A stretch of DNA of 64,000 nt, from positions 124,001 through 188,000 of the forward strand of contig JAXGQE010000001.1 of assembly GCA_040766585.1 (NCBI GenBank), read 5' to 3'. The notes beneath the pieces were generated by a model that was given only the letters and a program-made list of their open reading frames with translations, did no database searches and was not told the DNA's origin. Below are positions 16,588 through 24,667 of the stretch, in pieces. The stretch is from JAXGQE01 sp040766585 (GTDB lineage: Bacteria; Bacillota; SLNR01). The stretch's first letter is position 1. Every line of letters starts with the position of its first letter. The position numbers and the translations under genes are program-made.

Positions 16588-17610
16588 CTATTTGAATCGG
16601 CAGAAGACATCCGGTTCCACCGCAAGGCGGGCTGCAAACAAGTTGGCCTCCGGAGGATAGGGTTCGGTCACACATCCCGGTGCAATCATCAATTTGTTGG
16701 TTCCCATGGCGGAGATGGCGGATCCGATTTCCTTCATTACTTCTTCCGGCTGCCCGTATGAAATCGCTCCCTTTTCATGGATCCCGCCAATCAGGCACTG
16801 CTGGCACAATCCCCTCGCCTCTTGCAGAGAAGGCCAGACCTGTCGGTCATGCCAGTTCAGCGCCTGGACGGGGTAATCCGCCAGTTCTGAGAACATAATA
16901 TTGTTCCCGTGAATATGGAGCAGGTTAAACCACAGACCTGCCTGATTGGCCGCTTCAAGCACTTCCAGATCGTACGGGCGCCCAAATTCGCTGTATCCTT
17001 CCGGAGTCATCAGATCCACAGTAGCACATTGGGTGGCAAAGAAAATACCGGATATTCCTCGCTGGCTGTTTTCGATTACAGAATCCATGGTGGTCCGGGC
17101 AATGGCCTGCAGTGCCTGATGTACCCAGTCCGGGGACTCTTTCATATCCCGAAAAATTCGATCTCCAGCCAGTTTGTAGGCCGTGGTTAACGGTGAAAAA
17201 ATAGTCTGGATCACCGGGATCTTTCCCTGGGTCAGCTGCACCGTGTAATCGGCCAACTGCAGCTGCTGCCCCCAGTTCCCAAAATGGGCCGGCAGAGGCT
17301 GAACATTTTTCCATTCCTGGCTGTTGGCTATTCCATTCTTTAAGACTATGGGAGGCCGGGTTCGATCGCAGAAGAACTGCACCCGGCAACCCCAGTCTTG
17401 TGCACTGTATAGGCCAAACGGCATGAGTTTGATAAAATCCAGATCATATTTCTGCTGAAAAGCCACCTGTGTGTGGGCCAAAGCCAACGCATCCTGGTCC
17501 ACATCCGGATAATGCATCCATACCGATACAGGAGGGCGGTCCACACTCTTACCTGCCAAAGCCGCCTGTACTCTTTCCATCTTTTCCATTCTCATCACCC
17601 CGGTATCCAT
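16588..17610 (-). CDS. Uroporphyrinogen decarboxylase-fold protein
   Basis: A 340-residue protein of the URO-D superfamily (RVQAALAGKSVDRPPVSVWMHYP start, IQTIFSPLTTAYKLAG, GIHEKGAISYGQPEEV and an APGCVTEPYPPEAN end). True HemE proteins have a GRSxRA-like substrate loop that I do not see, and members of this sort often act as corrinoid methyltransferases (MtaA/CmuA type) or unknown lyases. No haem genes are near. Start is uncertain among GTG/ATG codons between 17592 and 17610 because the ribosome-binding site is weak. Paired with the amidohydrolase downstream. Confidence 0.75.
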   Translation of the reverse strand: MDTGVMRMEKMERVQAALAGKSVDRPPVSVWMHYPDVDQDALALAHTQVAFQQKYDLDFIKLMPFGLYSAQDWGCRVQFFCDRTRPPIVLKNGIANSQEWKNVQPLPAHFGNWGQQLQLADYTVQLTQGKIPVIQTIFSPLTTAYKLAGDRIFRDMKESPDWVHQALQAIARTTMDSVIENSQRGISGIFFATQCATVDLMTPEGYSEFGRPYDLEVLEAANQAGLWFNLLHIHGNNIMFSELADYPVQALNWHDRQVWPSLQEARGLCQQCLIGGIHEKGAISYGQPEEVMKEIGSAISAMGTNKLMIAPGCVTEPYPPEANLFAARLAVEPDVFCRFK

Positions 17611-17720
17611 TGTAATGTCTCAACTCATAACCTCCGGTTCTCTCCTGATTCATCCCATTCAACGAGTTTTCAGTTCGCCGGAAGACCCATTGGCGAAAGC
17701 ATCGGAGTTCGGCGGAAAGA

Positions 17721-17757
17721 TTTAAAAAATTAGAGGACCGAAGAGACTCCGGCCCTC
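17721..17757 (-). terminator. Intrinsic terminator of the 46-residue desulforedoxin-like gene
   Basis: On the minus strand GAGGGCCGGAG pairs with CTTCGGTCCTC (two G-U pairs, 3-nt loop) and is followed by TAATTTTTTAAA. It ends the unit baeRF gene plus desulforedoxin-like gene and separates it from the UroD-like gene. Confidence 0.75.
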
Positions 17758-17772
17758 ACCCGAAAATATACA

Positions 17773-17913
17773 TCATGCTTTATCGCATTTGAACCCTTCA
17801 TCCGTCTTTTCCATTGGAACCCCGCAGCAAACCAGTTCACCAGCACCATTTGCAGTCACTACAACTTCGTTCCCACAGATATCACAGTAATATTTTTCTC
17901 CTACTTCCGTCAT
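17773..17913 (-). CDS. Desulforedoxin-like (desulfoferrodoxin N-terminal domain) protein
   Basis: A 46-residue protein. Cysteines at positions 10, 13, 29 and 30 form the YxCDICGN ... LVCCG pattern of desulforedoxin and of the N-terminal rubredoxin-like Fe(SCys)4 centre of desulfoferrodoxin. A further Cys stands at 43. The superoxide reductase domain is absent, so the protein can only transfer electrons or serve as a partner of another reductase. AGGAGG lies 8 nt before the ATG. It stands 89 bp after the baeRF gene and in front of a terminator. Consistent with an anaerobe dealing with oxygen stress. Confidence 0.88.
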   Translation of the reverse strand: MTEVGEKYYCDICGNEVVVTANGAGELVCCGVPMEKTDEGFKCDKA

Positions 17914-18002
17914 GCAATTCCCCTCCTTTCGCATGGCATCGTCTCAAATCAGTATACGTATATAATTCAACCTTATACATCCATCTCCTGCCAAAAGGCA
18001 GG

Positions 18003-19148
18003 TTAGAACCGCAAAGTTGCAGCCAAACCGGTTTCTGTCGGCATGGCCTCTCCCGGTACAATAACCACTTCACCTTTGGTTTTCAAGACCATCTCAGCCA
18101 GATCATCCAGAAGATCATCGGTGTCGGGATCGGACAAATCTCTTTGTTCGACTCGTCCCGTATCCCGCATTAGTTTCCCGGGCAGCTGCTTTTCCGCCTC
18201 CACCAGCAGGACTTCAATCTGACCCTGCAGCGCAGCCATGGCCACATCGTCCATTCGGTCTGTGGCTAGCCCGCGGTTTTGGGCAGCCTGATAATCACTG
18301 ACAAAACCCTGCAGCCTCTTTTCATAAATCGGCCCAATTACTTCCCAGCTCAGTTTCCTCAAGCCCTCCAGGTCGTAGGAGTCTGGATTGGTCTTCAGTC
18401 CTTCATCCAAAAGGTGACTGTTCCGGCTGATTTCCCTGAAAAGAGAGTGGTATTCCGGCAGCGCCACCAACAGCAAAGGCAGTCCGCTGGGTTTGGAATG
18501 ATGTTCCCATATGGCTTTGTCCACTACTCGGAAAAATCGTTCTGTATCCCCCTTGACTTCGTCCTTTTTTGAGCCCTGACCGTGATACATCCCTTTTCCC
18601 AGACCACCGTAGGATGACACCGTCAAATGGGGATCTGAATACTCTTCTCCCAGTGCATCCGTGATCGTCCTGGGAACTTCCGGTGACAGTTCGACTTCAT
18701 CCAGCGAGTCCCGATTTCCTTCCAGAAGCTTGATGTCTTTTCGGGTCAGGCACAAAACCTGGTATCGATCGGCCGATTGGAATATCCGCATGAGCGGTTT
18801 AATGTGAAAGCTGTCCGAAACAATGGCCAGCTCCGGTACAGGCCGCTGCAGATGATATACCAGAAAAGTATCTTTGGAAAGAAAGATAGCCAACCCGTCC
18901 AGGGTCTGATTCCAGAAGCTTCTGTCATCCGCCAGGGTCGAAATAGACTCCATCAGCGGTTGGACATCTCTTTTTGAGTATTTTGAAGTGAGCGATTCTT
19001 CCAGGGACTTGACCAGATTTTTGAAACGAATGGGATCTTGCTGATTCTGTGGGATGTGCCGATGGGTCGGCTGATACAAAGATATGCTGGGGCTGTCCTT
19101 CTGATCCAACAGCCAGATGGGAAACTCCTTGCCAATGGTAACCTTCAT
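18003..19148 (-). CDS. baeRF family protein (eRF1/Pelota-like)
   Basis: A 381-residue cytosolic protein resembling the bacterial archaeo-eukaryotic release factor group (baeRF3/7): an N-terminal ISLYQPTHRHIPQNQQDPIRFKN segment, a middle FLVYHLQRPVPELAIVSDSFHIKPL region and a C-terminal eRF1 domain-2/3-like part. Family members keep the fold of translation termination factors but have no proven role in termination; ribosome rescue or hibernation has been proposed. A Gly-rich GGLGKGMYHGQGSKKDE loop near residue 190 sits where GGQ-type loops occur in release factors, though I do not see an exact GGQ. First gene of a short unit with the desulforedoxin-like protein. Confidence 0.7.
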   Translation of the reverse strand: MKVTIGKEFPIWLLDQKDSPSISLYQPTHRHIPQNQQDPIRFKNLVKSLEESLTSKYSKRDVQPLMESISTLADDRSFWNQTLDGLAIFLSKDTFLVYHLQRPVPELAIVSDSFHIKPLMRIFQSADRYQVLCLTRKDIKLLEGNRDSLDEVELSPEVPRTITDALGEEYSDPHLTVSSYGGLGKGMYHGQGSKKDEVKGDTERFFRVVDKAIWEHHSKPSGLPLLLVALPEYHSLFREISRNSHLLDEGLKTNPDSYDLEGLRKLSWEVIGPIYEKRLQGFVSDYQAAQNRGLATDRMDDVAMAALQGQIEVLLVEAEKQLPGKLMRDTGRVEQRDLSDPDTDDLLDDLAEMVLKTKGEVVIVPGEAMPTETGLAATLRF

Positions 19149-19237
19149 CAGTGTCCCTCCTCCAGATTGTGTTGAGTGACATTCAGATCAAGTCTTACCG
19201 CTTCTGTCTGTATTCTACCATATTTGCCCTATGGAAT

Positions 19238-20599
19238 CTACACCGAGCCATGCACCGAGGTTCCGGTTTGTTCCTCAACATGATGAATATACTGCATTAC
19301 ATCAAATTTTCTTTTCGCACCGGAAAGAGACATGTACCGGATCTTGCCAAAGATTTGGCGCTCTGCCCAAGCCCGGTCGTGGACGCCGCCGATGGACCAG
19401 GCAATGCCGGCATATCCATTGGCATCGCGACCGTCCCAGAAGTATCGATTGTTCAGATAAATGGCAGCGGAATAGGCTTCGTCTGCATTTTTTGACCATT
19501 CCAGAATCTTCTTGGCCCAATACATGCGCAGATACCCGGGCATGGTTCCGGTATGAACCATTTCAGTCTGGGCAGCATTCCACAGTCTATCATGGGTTCT
19601 GGCCTCCTCAAGATCGTCCGTACGATACAAATACTCTCTCGGATCCGCCTCATGCTCATGCAAGGTTTTCTTGGCCCAGTCCGGCGCCCCCTCCAATGAA
19701 TCGTAGCGAGGATTGTAATAGCAGAAATTCTCTGCCAGTTCTCTCCGCACAATCAGCTCTTCCAGAAATTCATCGGAACTGGCGTCACCGGTTTTTCGCA
19801 CCTCCAGTGCGATCCTCTGAACACTGATCTGCCCAAAGTGTATAAACCGGGACAACTCCGAAGTCACGGATTGGTTGGGGTCGTTGCGCATGGAGTAGTC
19901 CGGCAGGCGATTTTCCGCAAAATCCCTCATGCGATCCATGGCTGCCCTACTGCCAGACGCCTCTGGACTGCTTTGGCTCATATCCAAAAGCAGCTGCCGG
20001 GTACGGATGCTCTGGAGCCGAAGCCATTCGTCTGCATCGTCACGGCTGTATGGATGACTTTCCAGTTCAGGGATAGAAACCAGGAATTCATCCAAAAGCC
20101 GGTGGATTTTTGGACGGATCGTGTATGCACCGTATTCTGCTTTTGGAGAAGCCAGCCAGACCGGTATAATATTATGGGCGTCCATTTCCACGTGAGAACA
20201 GGAAAGATTCCGATTCACATCCTCTTTCCACTTTCTTGGCTCCCGCAGCACATGGGAATCGGATACCAGCTGTCCTGCCCCCACTTCCTTCAAGAATCGA
20301 GGAACAGTATCTTTCGGATTCCCCGGTACAATGATGAAAGGAATTTTCTTGGATTCCAGTGTCTCCATCACTTCCAGCAACCCTTTGGCCATACATGCAT
20401 AATGGGGATCTCGGGCCTCCAAAAATGCATCGACCAAAGTAAAAAACACAATGAGAGGCTCTTTTTCTGCTCTCGCCTCACTTTGTGCATAAACCAGGGC
20501 CCAGTTATCCAAGGCTCGCTGGTCACGACTCATCCAATACACCACAGGGCCGGATTGGGGCTGAATCTCATTCAGCTTTCTCAATCGTTTCTCCAGCAT
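19238..20599 (-). CDS. Class II deoxyribodipyrimidine photolyase
   Basis: A 453-residue flavoprotein that splits cyclobutane pyrimidine dimers with light. The N-terminal YWMSRDQRALDNWAL is diagnostic for class II enzymes, and the C-terminal FAD domain shows ENFCYYNPRYDSLEGAPDWA, RMYWAKKILEW, LNNRYFWDGRDANGYAGIAWSIGG. Length fits the class (~450). GGAGG 7 nt before the ATG at 20599 fixes the start. Transcribed away from the diverged rlmH paralogue, with 79 bp between the two starts. A photolyase suggests exposure to sunlight at least at times. Confidence 0.93.
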   Translation of the reverse strand: MLEKRLRKLNEIQPQSGPVVYWMSRDQRALDNWALVYAQSEARAEKEPLIVFFTLVDAFLEARDPHYACMAKGLLEVMETLESKKIPFIIVPGNPKDTVPRFLKEVGAGQLVSDSHVLREPRKWKEDVNRNLSCSHVEMDAHNIIPVWLASPKAEYGAYTIRPKIHRLLDEFLVSIPELESHPYSRDDADEWLRLQSIRTRQLLLDMSQSSPEASGSRAAMDRMRDFAENRLPDYSMRNDPNQSVTSELSRFIHFGQISVQRIALEVRKTGDASSDEFLEELIVRRELAENFCYYNPRYDSLEGAPDWAKKTLHEHEADPREYLYRTDDLEEARTHDRLWNAAQTEMVHTGTMPGYLRMYWAKKILEWSKNADEAYSAAIYLNNRYFWDGRDANGYAGIAWSIGGVHDRAWAERQIFGKIRYMSLSGAKRKFDVMQYIHHVEEQTGTSVHGSV

Positions 20600-20633
20600 T
20601 TTTTCACCTCCTGCTCCCATTGGCTTATGAATC

Positions 20634-20642
20634 TGATATAAT
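20634..20642 (+). promoter_or_regulatory. Extended -10 promoter element of the rlmH paralogue
   Basis: TGATATAAT at 20634-20642 is a TGn-TATAAT extended -10 sequence on the plus strand, 36 bp before the GTG start at 20679. No good -35 box is visible, as is usual for extended -10 promoters. Confidence 0.5.
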
Positions 20643-20678
20643 CAGGAAGAGTCCCCCTATTCGTAAGGACGGTGCGCT

Positions 20679-21086
20679 GTGAAAATTACCATATATCATC
20701 CCGATGAAGTCAAACCGATTGAACCCTTCTATCTCCTTGCCGCCGAAGACTACACCCGGCGGCTGAAACGCTACAGCCAGATTCAGGTGGTGCGAGGTAA
20801 GGAACCTCCTCCTGTATCCAAAATGAAAAAGAAGCTTCCTTATCAGATAAACATTCACCCAGACGGAGATCCTTTATCTTCCACTGAATTCGCTTCTCTC
20901 TTGGAAACTGCAGCTTTATCGGGTTATTCCGATATTGCTTTTTTCCTGTCCGCAAATACCACCCAGGCCGACAGAACCATCTGCCTGAGCCCGCTGAGTA
21001 TGTCCCCCTCCATGGAAACAGTAGTCCTCTTAGAACAAATTTATCGAGCCTTTCTCATTAACCAGAACGTTCCCTACCACAAATGA
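20679..21086 (+). CDS. Diverged RlmH-like SPOUT protein
   Basis: A 135-residue protein with a GTG start (AAGGA 10 nt upstream). It aligns along its length with RlmH, the methyltransferase of pseudouridine 1915 in 23S rRNA: MKITI start, AEDYTRRLKRYSQ, a GDPLSSTEFASLLE equivalent of GKMLSS, and a C-terminus VVLLEQIYRAFLINQNVPYHK ending in the family's YHK tail. The SAM-binding loop, IGGSxG in RlmH, is replaced by FLSANTTQ, so SAM binding is probably lost. It converges with a second rlmH whose defect is the opposite one (4 bp apart). It may be a non-catalytic partner subunit, or a decaying duplicate under weak selection. Confidence 0.75.
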   Translation: MKITIYHPDEVKPIEPFYLLAAEDYTRRLKRYSQIQVVRGKEPPPVSKMKKKLPYQINIHPDGDPLSSTEFASLLETAALSGYSDIAFFLSANTTQADRTICLSPLSMSPSMETVVLLEQIYRAFLINQNVPYHK

Positions 21087-21090
21087 TCCC

Positions 21091-21546
21091 TTAGAGCTGC
21101 ATGACCCGGTATAGCTGTTCGACGATCATCAGTCGCATAAGCTGATGAGGGAATGTCATTCTGGAAAATGACAGCCCATAATCGATCTTAAGTAACGATC
21201 CCCGATCAACCCCGTACGATCCTCCCACAATCAGATCCAGGGAGATTCTGCCGCTGTCTGAAAGTATTATCATTCTTTTCTTCAGCTGCTGCGTTGATAG
21301 CATCTTCCCTTCAATGTCCAGGAGAATCACCCGGTGGTCCGGTCGGATTTTCTGATTGATTCGATCCGTTTCAATCTGAACTGCCCGCTGAATATCCTTG
21401 GGATTTGGATTGTCAGGTATCTTTTCATCCGGGATTTCTTCGATATTCACCTGCCATTTTCGATTCAGCCGATCCAAAAAGGCATGGATCCCTTCCAGGA
21501 CATACTTCTCTTTGATCTTTCCGACAGCCAGTATCCGTATCCTCAC
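21091..21546 (-). CDS. rlmH: 23S rRNA pseudouridine-1915 N3-methyltransferase, short C-terminus
   Basis: A 151-residue SPOUT methyltransferase. RIRILAVGKIKEKY at the N-terminus, LDIEGKMLSTQQLKK, the SAM loop LIVGGSYGVDRG and LSFSRMTFPHQLMRLMIVEQLYR are all typical. Family members are ~156-160 residues and end in a YHK tail; this one stops at YRVMQL, about eight residues early, and no alternative frame restores the tail. GTG start at 21546 overlaps the stop of the CxxH/CxxC gene (GTGA) with GAGGTG 8 nt upstream; an upstream extension is not supported. Last gene of the walJ-htrA-CxxH-rlmH row seen in many Firmicutes. Confidence 0.88.
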   Translation of the reverse strand: MRIRILAVGKIKEKYVLEGIHAFLDRLNRKWQVNIEEIPDEKIPDNPNPKDIQRAVQIETDRINQKIRPDHRVILLDIEGKMLSTQQLKKRMIILSDSGRISLDLIVGGSYGVDRGSLLKIDYGLSFSRMTFPHQLMRLMIVEQLYRVMQL

Positions 21547-21752
21547 GGGTTCAGCACCTCGGCATGTTCGTTTTCGGGTACCGGTTTTTGAAACACGTAA
21601 GCAGCCGGTCTTTCGCAGTAATGGCAAAGAGGAACCATCCCTTCAGTTCCTCTTGAAGCGGCATCGGCTGGCAGAATATCCGGAGCTGCTGCATTGTCCA
21701 TGACGAAATCATCCAAAGCCCTTTCAAAATGTTCCGCGCACGAATAGATCAT
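21543..21752 (-). CDS. CxxH/CxxC protein (BA_5709 family)
   Basis: A 69-residue protein with CAEH near residue 5 and CHYCERPAAYVF near 44, matching the small CxxH/CxxC family that sits beside rlmH in Bacillus and relatives. The four ligands would bind one zinc ion. Function is not known. It overlaps the rlmH start and lies 40 bp downstream of the htrA gene. Confidence 0.85.
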   Translation of the reverse strand: MIYSCAEHFERALDDFVMDNAAAPDILPADAASRGTEGMVPLCHYCERPAAYVFQKPVPENEHAEVLNP

Positions 21753-21792
21753 TGTTCATACCTTCCTATTATCTCGTGATGGGTTCTTGAAA

Positions 21793-22917
21793 CTAATTGG
21801 CTGGGGCTTCCCCCAGAGTAACCGAGATTTCCCTGGGATTGTCATTTCGAAGAATGGTGACTGCCACCGTTTCCCCCACCTGCTTCTTGCGAATCTCCGA
21901 CTGTACCGCTTCCACCGTATTGACAGGTACTCCGGCCACAGCCGTAATCACATCGCCCTGCCGAATGCCGCCCTGGTATGCCGGGCTACCTTCCACCACT
22001 TCTACAATATATACCCCTTCGTCAAGGACAATATCGGTGAGATCATATTCCTCAATCATCTGCTGATCCACCAGCATGACCCCCATCCAGGGATAGGCAA
22101 CTCTGCCCGATGTAATCAGGCTCTCCAGGATCGGTTTGGCCATACTGATGGGGATGGCAAAGCCCAACCCCTCGATCCCTGCACCGGGGATCTTGGCGGT
22201 ATTGATACCGATGACCTTCCCTTCAATATTAACCAGAGGACCTCCGCTGTTTCCGGCATTGATGGCAGCATCTGTCTGGAGAAACACCATTTCCCGTTCT
22301 CCTACTTGAAGAGCCCGGTTAATGGCGCTGATTACCCCTACGGTCACCGTATGCTCAAATCCCAGAGGATTCCCGATGGCAATGGCTGTTTCACCCACCT
22401 TGACAATGTCGGAATCACCAAAAGGAGCCGTCGGAAATGGCTTATCACCATTTACTTTCACCACAGCCAGATCGGATATGGGATCCAACCCCACAATTCT
22501 GCCCGGATAATTGGTCCCGTCTTTCATGGTAACAATAATTTCTCGAGCCCCTTCTACCACATGATTGTTGGTGGCAATGTAACCGTCTTCATGGAAGATG
22601 ACACCGGATCCACTGCCCTGCTCGACAACACGGGGACGATTCAACCAGTCATACATGATGGCTTTATTGGTGATACCCACAACAGCATCGGATATGTCAT
22701 CCACAACAGTTACAACCGAACCCTGCGGGATATTTCCCGACGGCAGACCATCCTGCGACTGGTATTCTTCAGCGAATTCAATCAAGGGACCGTATTGCAG
22801 ATTGAACCATCCAGCCAGCACCACTCCGGTAAGGAGTGAACTGATTAATGCCACCGCTATAATTAGCGGCCATACAGGTTTTTGATGATTTCTTGGATTG
22901 CTTTCCCAGGATTCCAT
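21793..22917 (-). CDS. HtrA/DegP-type membrane-anchored serine protease
   Basis: A 374-residue trypsin-like protease with an N-terminal transmembrane anchor (~17-38). The triad is visible: His119 in ATNNHVV, Asp149 in PISDLAVV and Ser224 in AGNSGGPL. One PDZ domain fills residues ~275-370 (AYQGGIRQGDVITAV). It degrades or refolds damaged proteins outside the membrane. GGAGG 7 nt before the ATG at 22917 fixes the start. In the walJ-htrA-rlmH order known from Bacillus, where the cluster follows the essential walRK genes; no walRK genes are in this window. Confidence 0.93.
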   Translation of the reverse strand: MESWESNPRNHQKPVWPLIIAVALISSLLTGVVLAGWFNLQYGPLIEFAEEYQSQDGLPSGNIPQGSVVTVVDDISDAVVGITNKAIMYDWLNRPRVVEQGSGSGVIFHEDGYIATNNHVVEGAREIIVTMKDGTNYPGRIVGLDPISDLAVVKVNGDKPFPTAPFGDSDIVKVGETAIAIGNPLGFEHTVTVGVISAINRALQVGEREMVFLQTDAAINAGNSGGPLVNIEGKVIGINTAKIPGAGIEGLGFAIPISMAKPILESLITSGRVAYPWMGVMLVDQQMIEEYDLTDIVLDEGVYIVEVVEGSPAYQGGIRQGDVITAVAGVPVNTVEAVQSEIRKKQVGETVAVTILRNDNPREISVTLGEAPAN

Positions 22918-22930
22918 ACCGTTCCCTCCA

Positions 22931-23719
22931 TTATCGAACTGTGAACCAACTGCCCATTTCTCCGTGCGAACAGCAATATAAATCAATATCTTCCCCGACT
23001 CTGCACCCGGCATCACTGAGTTTTGATTCAACGGCAGCGAACGCCAATTCAGGGGTGTTATTGTTTTTACTGAGATGCCCCAGCACAACCTGTTTCATTT
23101 TCCCCCGGGCCAGATCGCCAATCACCTCAGCCGCCGATTCATTGGAAAGATGTCCCCTGTCCCCCAATATTCTCCGCTTCAGATACGCCGGATAGGAGCC
23201 ACGCTTCAACACCTCAATGTCATGATTGGATTCAAGAAACACCAGACTGGAGTCCTTCATTCTGTCTCGAAGATAGTCGGGAACGTGCCCAATATCTGTG
23301 ACCAAACTGAGAGTTTTTCCCCCCTGGGAAACCGTAAAGCCGATGGGATCCACCGCATCATGGGGAATCGGGAAAGAAGAGATTTCCAGATCCCCGATCC
23401 CGAAGTATGCACTGCTCTCGATGCTTCTATGCAGATAGCCGGAAATGCTCCGGTCAGGGAGGTAGTACCATGTTTCATCGGTTGAATAAACGGGAATCGA
23501 ATATTTGCTGGCAAAGACACGGAGTCCTTTTACATGATCCGAATGCTCATGAGTAATGAGTATGCCCGACAATTCATGGGCACTGATACCTGCCTGAGCC
23601 AGTCTGAAAGTCAGTTGGCGAGCAGATATTCCCGCATCAATGAGGATCTTGGTGCGCTCGCTTTCTATACATATCGAATTACCGGAACTTCCACTGGATA
23701 AAGTACATATTCTGAGCAT
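22931..23719 (-). CDS. walJ: WalJ/YycJ-type metallo-beta-lactamase fold hydrolase
   Basis: A 262-residue MBL-fold protein starting MLRICTLSSGSSGNS, with THEHSDHVKGL (metal motif HxHxDH), HDAVDPIGFT, SLVTDIGHV and VLGHLSKNNN. YycJ/WalJ proteins are DNA-associated nucleases or hydrolases linked to the WalRK cell-wall stress system. GGAGAG precedes the ATG at 23719; the frame continues upstream without a ribosome-binding site. It is 13 bp before the htrA gene and heads the operon; a TATAAT sequence stands ~35 bp upstream on the minus strand. Confidence 0.9.
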   Translation of the reverse strand: MLRICTLSSGSSGNSICIESERTKILIDAGISARQLTFRLAQAGISAHELSGILITHEHSDHVKGLRVFASKYSIPVYSTDETWYYLPDRSISGYLHRSIESSAYFGIGDLEISSFPIPHDAVDPIGFTVSQGGKTLSLVTDIGHVPDYLRDRMKDSSLVFLESNHDIEVLKRGSYPAYLKRRILGDRGHLSNESAAEVIGDLARGKMKQVVLGHLSKNNNTPELAFAAVESKLSDAGCRVGEDIDLYCCSHGEMGSWFTVR

Positions 23720-23910
23720 CTGATCTCTCCATTCCGCATCTAAGTTATGATTATACACCAAATTTCGAATCCCTTCCACGCATGCAAAGGACCTTAATCA
23801 GGATCTGCTGCTGGTTTTCATGGGTATTTTCGGTTATCTGGATTTACACAGCGGCAGCAAAAGAAATCATGTTCTCAGTTCATCGTTCACCCTGATTCTC
23901 ACAAAAAAAG

Positions 23911-23967
23911 AAAGAAAAAACTCCTTCACCCAGACAATCACATCCTGACTGGTCCTTGTGAAGGAGT
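23911..23967 (-). terminator. Intrinsic terminator of the V-ATPase operon
   Basis: On the minus strand ACTCCTTCAC (23967-23958) pairs with GTGAAGGAGT (23929-23920), with a second inner stem CCAG/CTGG, followed by a TTTTTTC run. It lies 26 bp after the subunit D stop. Confidence 0.85.
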
Positions 23968-23992
23968 ACGAATCCATTTGAATGGACAGATT

Positions 23993-24622
23993 CTATTCTT
24001 TTCGAACAATATCCTTGATTTTCATCAGTCGCGTAATATTGGAACGCTCCTGTTCGCCGAGCTTCATACTGATCCCCTTGACGGCCGATTCCAGGTTCGG
24101 AATCATTACATATTCCAGCGCATTGACGCGGCGTCTGGTCTTTTCGATTTCGTCGGCCAGCAATTCCACCGTCTTCTCCACTTCTGCCAGTTTCAGCATC
24201 AGCGGCAGTGTATCGGCGAAAATCCCCAGAGATACATCCAGTTCGCTGGATGTTCCGACAAATCCATAGGAGTAAGCAGCCCCCTCATCGTCTTCCTGAT
24301 TCAGGTTAAACTTGGGTACTGTGACGCCCATGGTGGTAGCCAGATTGACATCCACAGCCACCTGCCCCTTGGAATACATCAGAGCCTCTTCCATAACCTC
24401 GGACGACATCATAGCGCTGGCAATGAGAAAACTACGAAAGGCTTTGGACAGTTTTTCTTCCAGCTCTTCTCTCAAGGCCTTGTTCTCACGAATCAGTTTC
24501 AAAAATTCTTTCATCAGCTGATCGCGCTTATCTTTGAGCAGACGATGTCCCCGCTTGGCCATCGTAACCCGTTTTTTAAGTTTTAGCAATTCCATTCTGG
24601 TTGGGTTCACGCGAATTTCCAT
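23993..24622 (-). CDS. ntpD: V-type ATPase subunit D
   Basis: A 209-residue central-stalk subunit. The long N- and C-terminal helices of the coiled-coil rotor shaft are evident (VNPTRMELLKLKKRVTMAKRGHRLLKDKRD at the start; LADEIEKTRRRVNALEYVMIPNL near 150). Together with subunit F it turns inside the A3B3 head. Last gene of the nine-gene operon; 45 bp after subunit B. Confidence 0.95.
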   Translation of the reverse strand: MEIRVNPTRMELLKLKKRVTMAKRGHRLLKDKRDQLMKEFLKLIRENKALREELEEKLSKAFRSFLIASAMMSSEVMEEALMYSKGQVAVDVNLATTMGVTVPKFNLNQEDDEGAAYSYGFVGTSSELDVSLGIFADTLPLMLKLAEVEKTVELLADEIEKTRRRVNALEYVMIPNLESAVKGISMKLGEQERSNITRLMKIKDIVRKE

Positions 24623-24667
24623 TTTCGACCCCCACTTCTTGCAGATGGAAGCTTTCCACCGGTTGTA

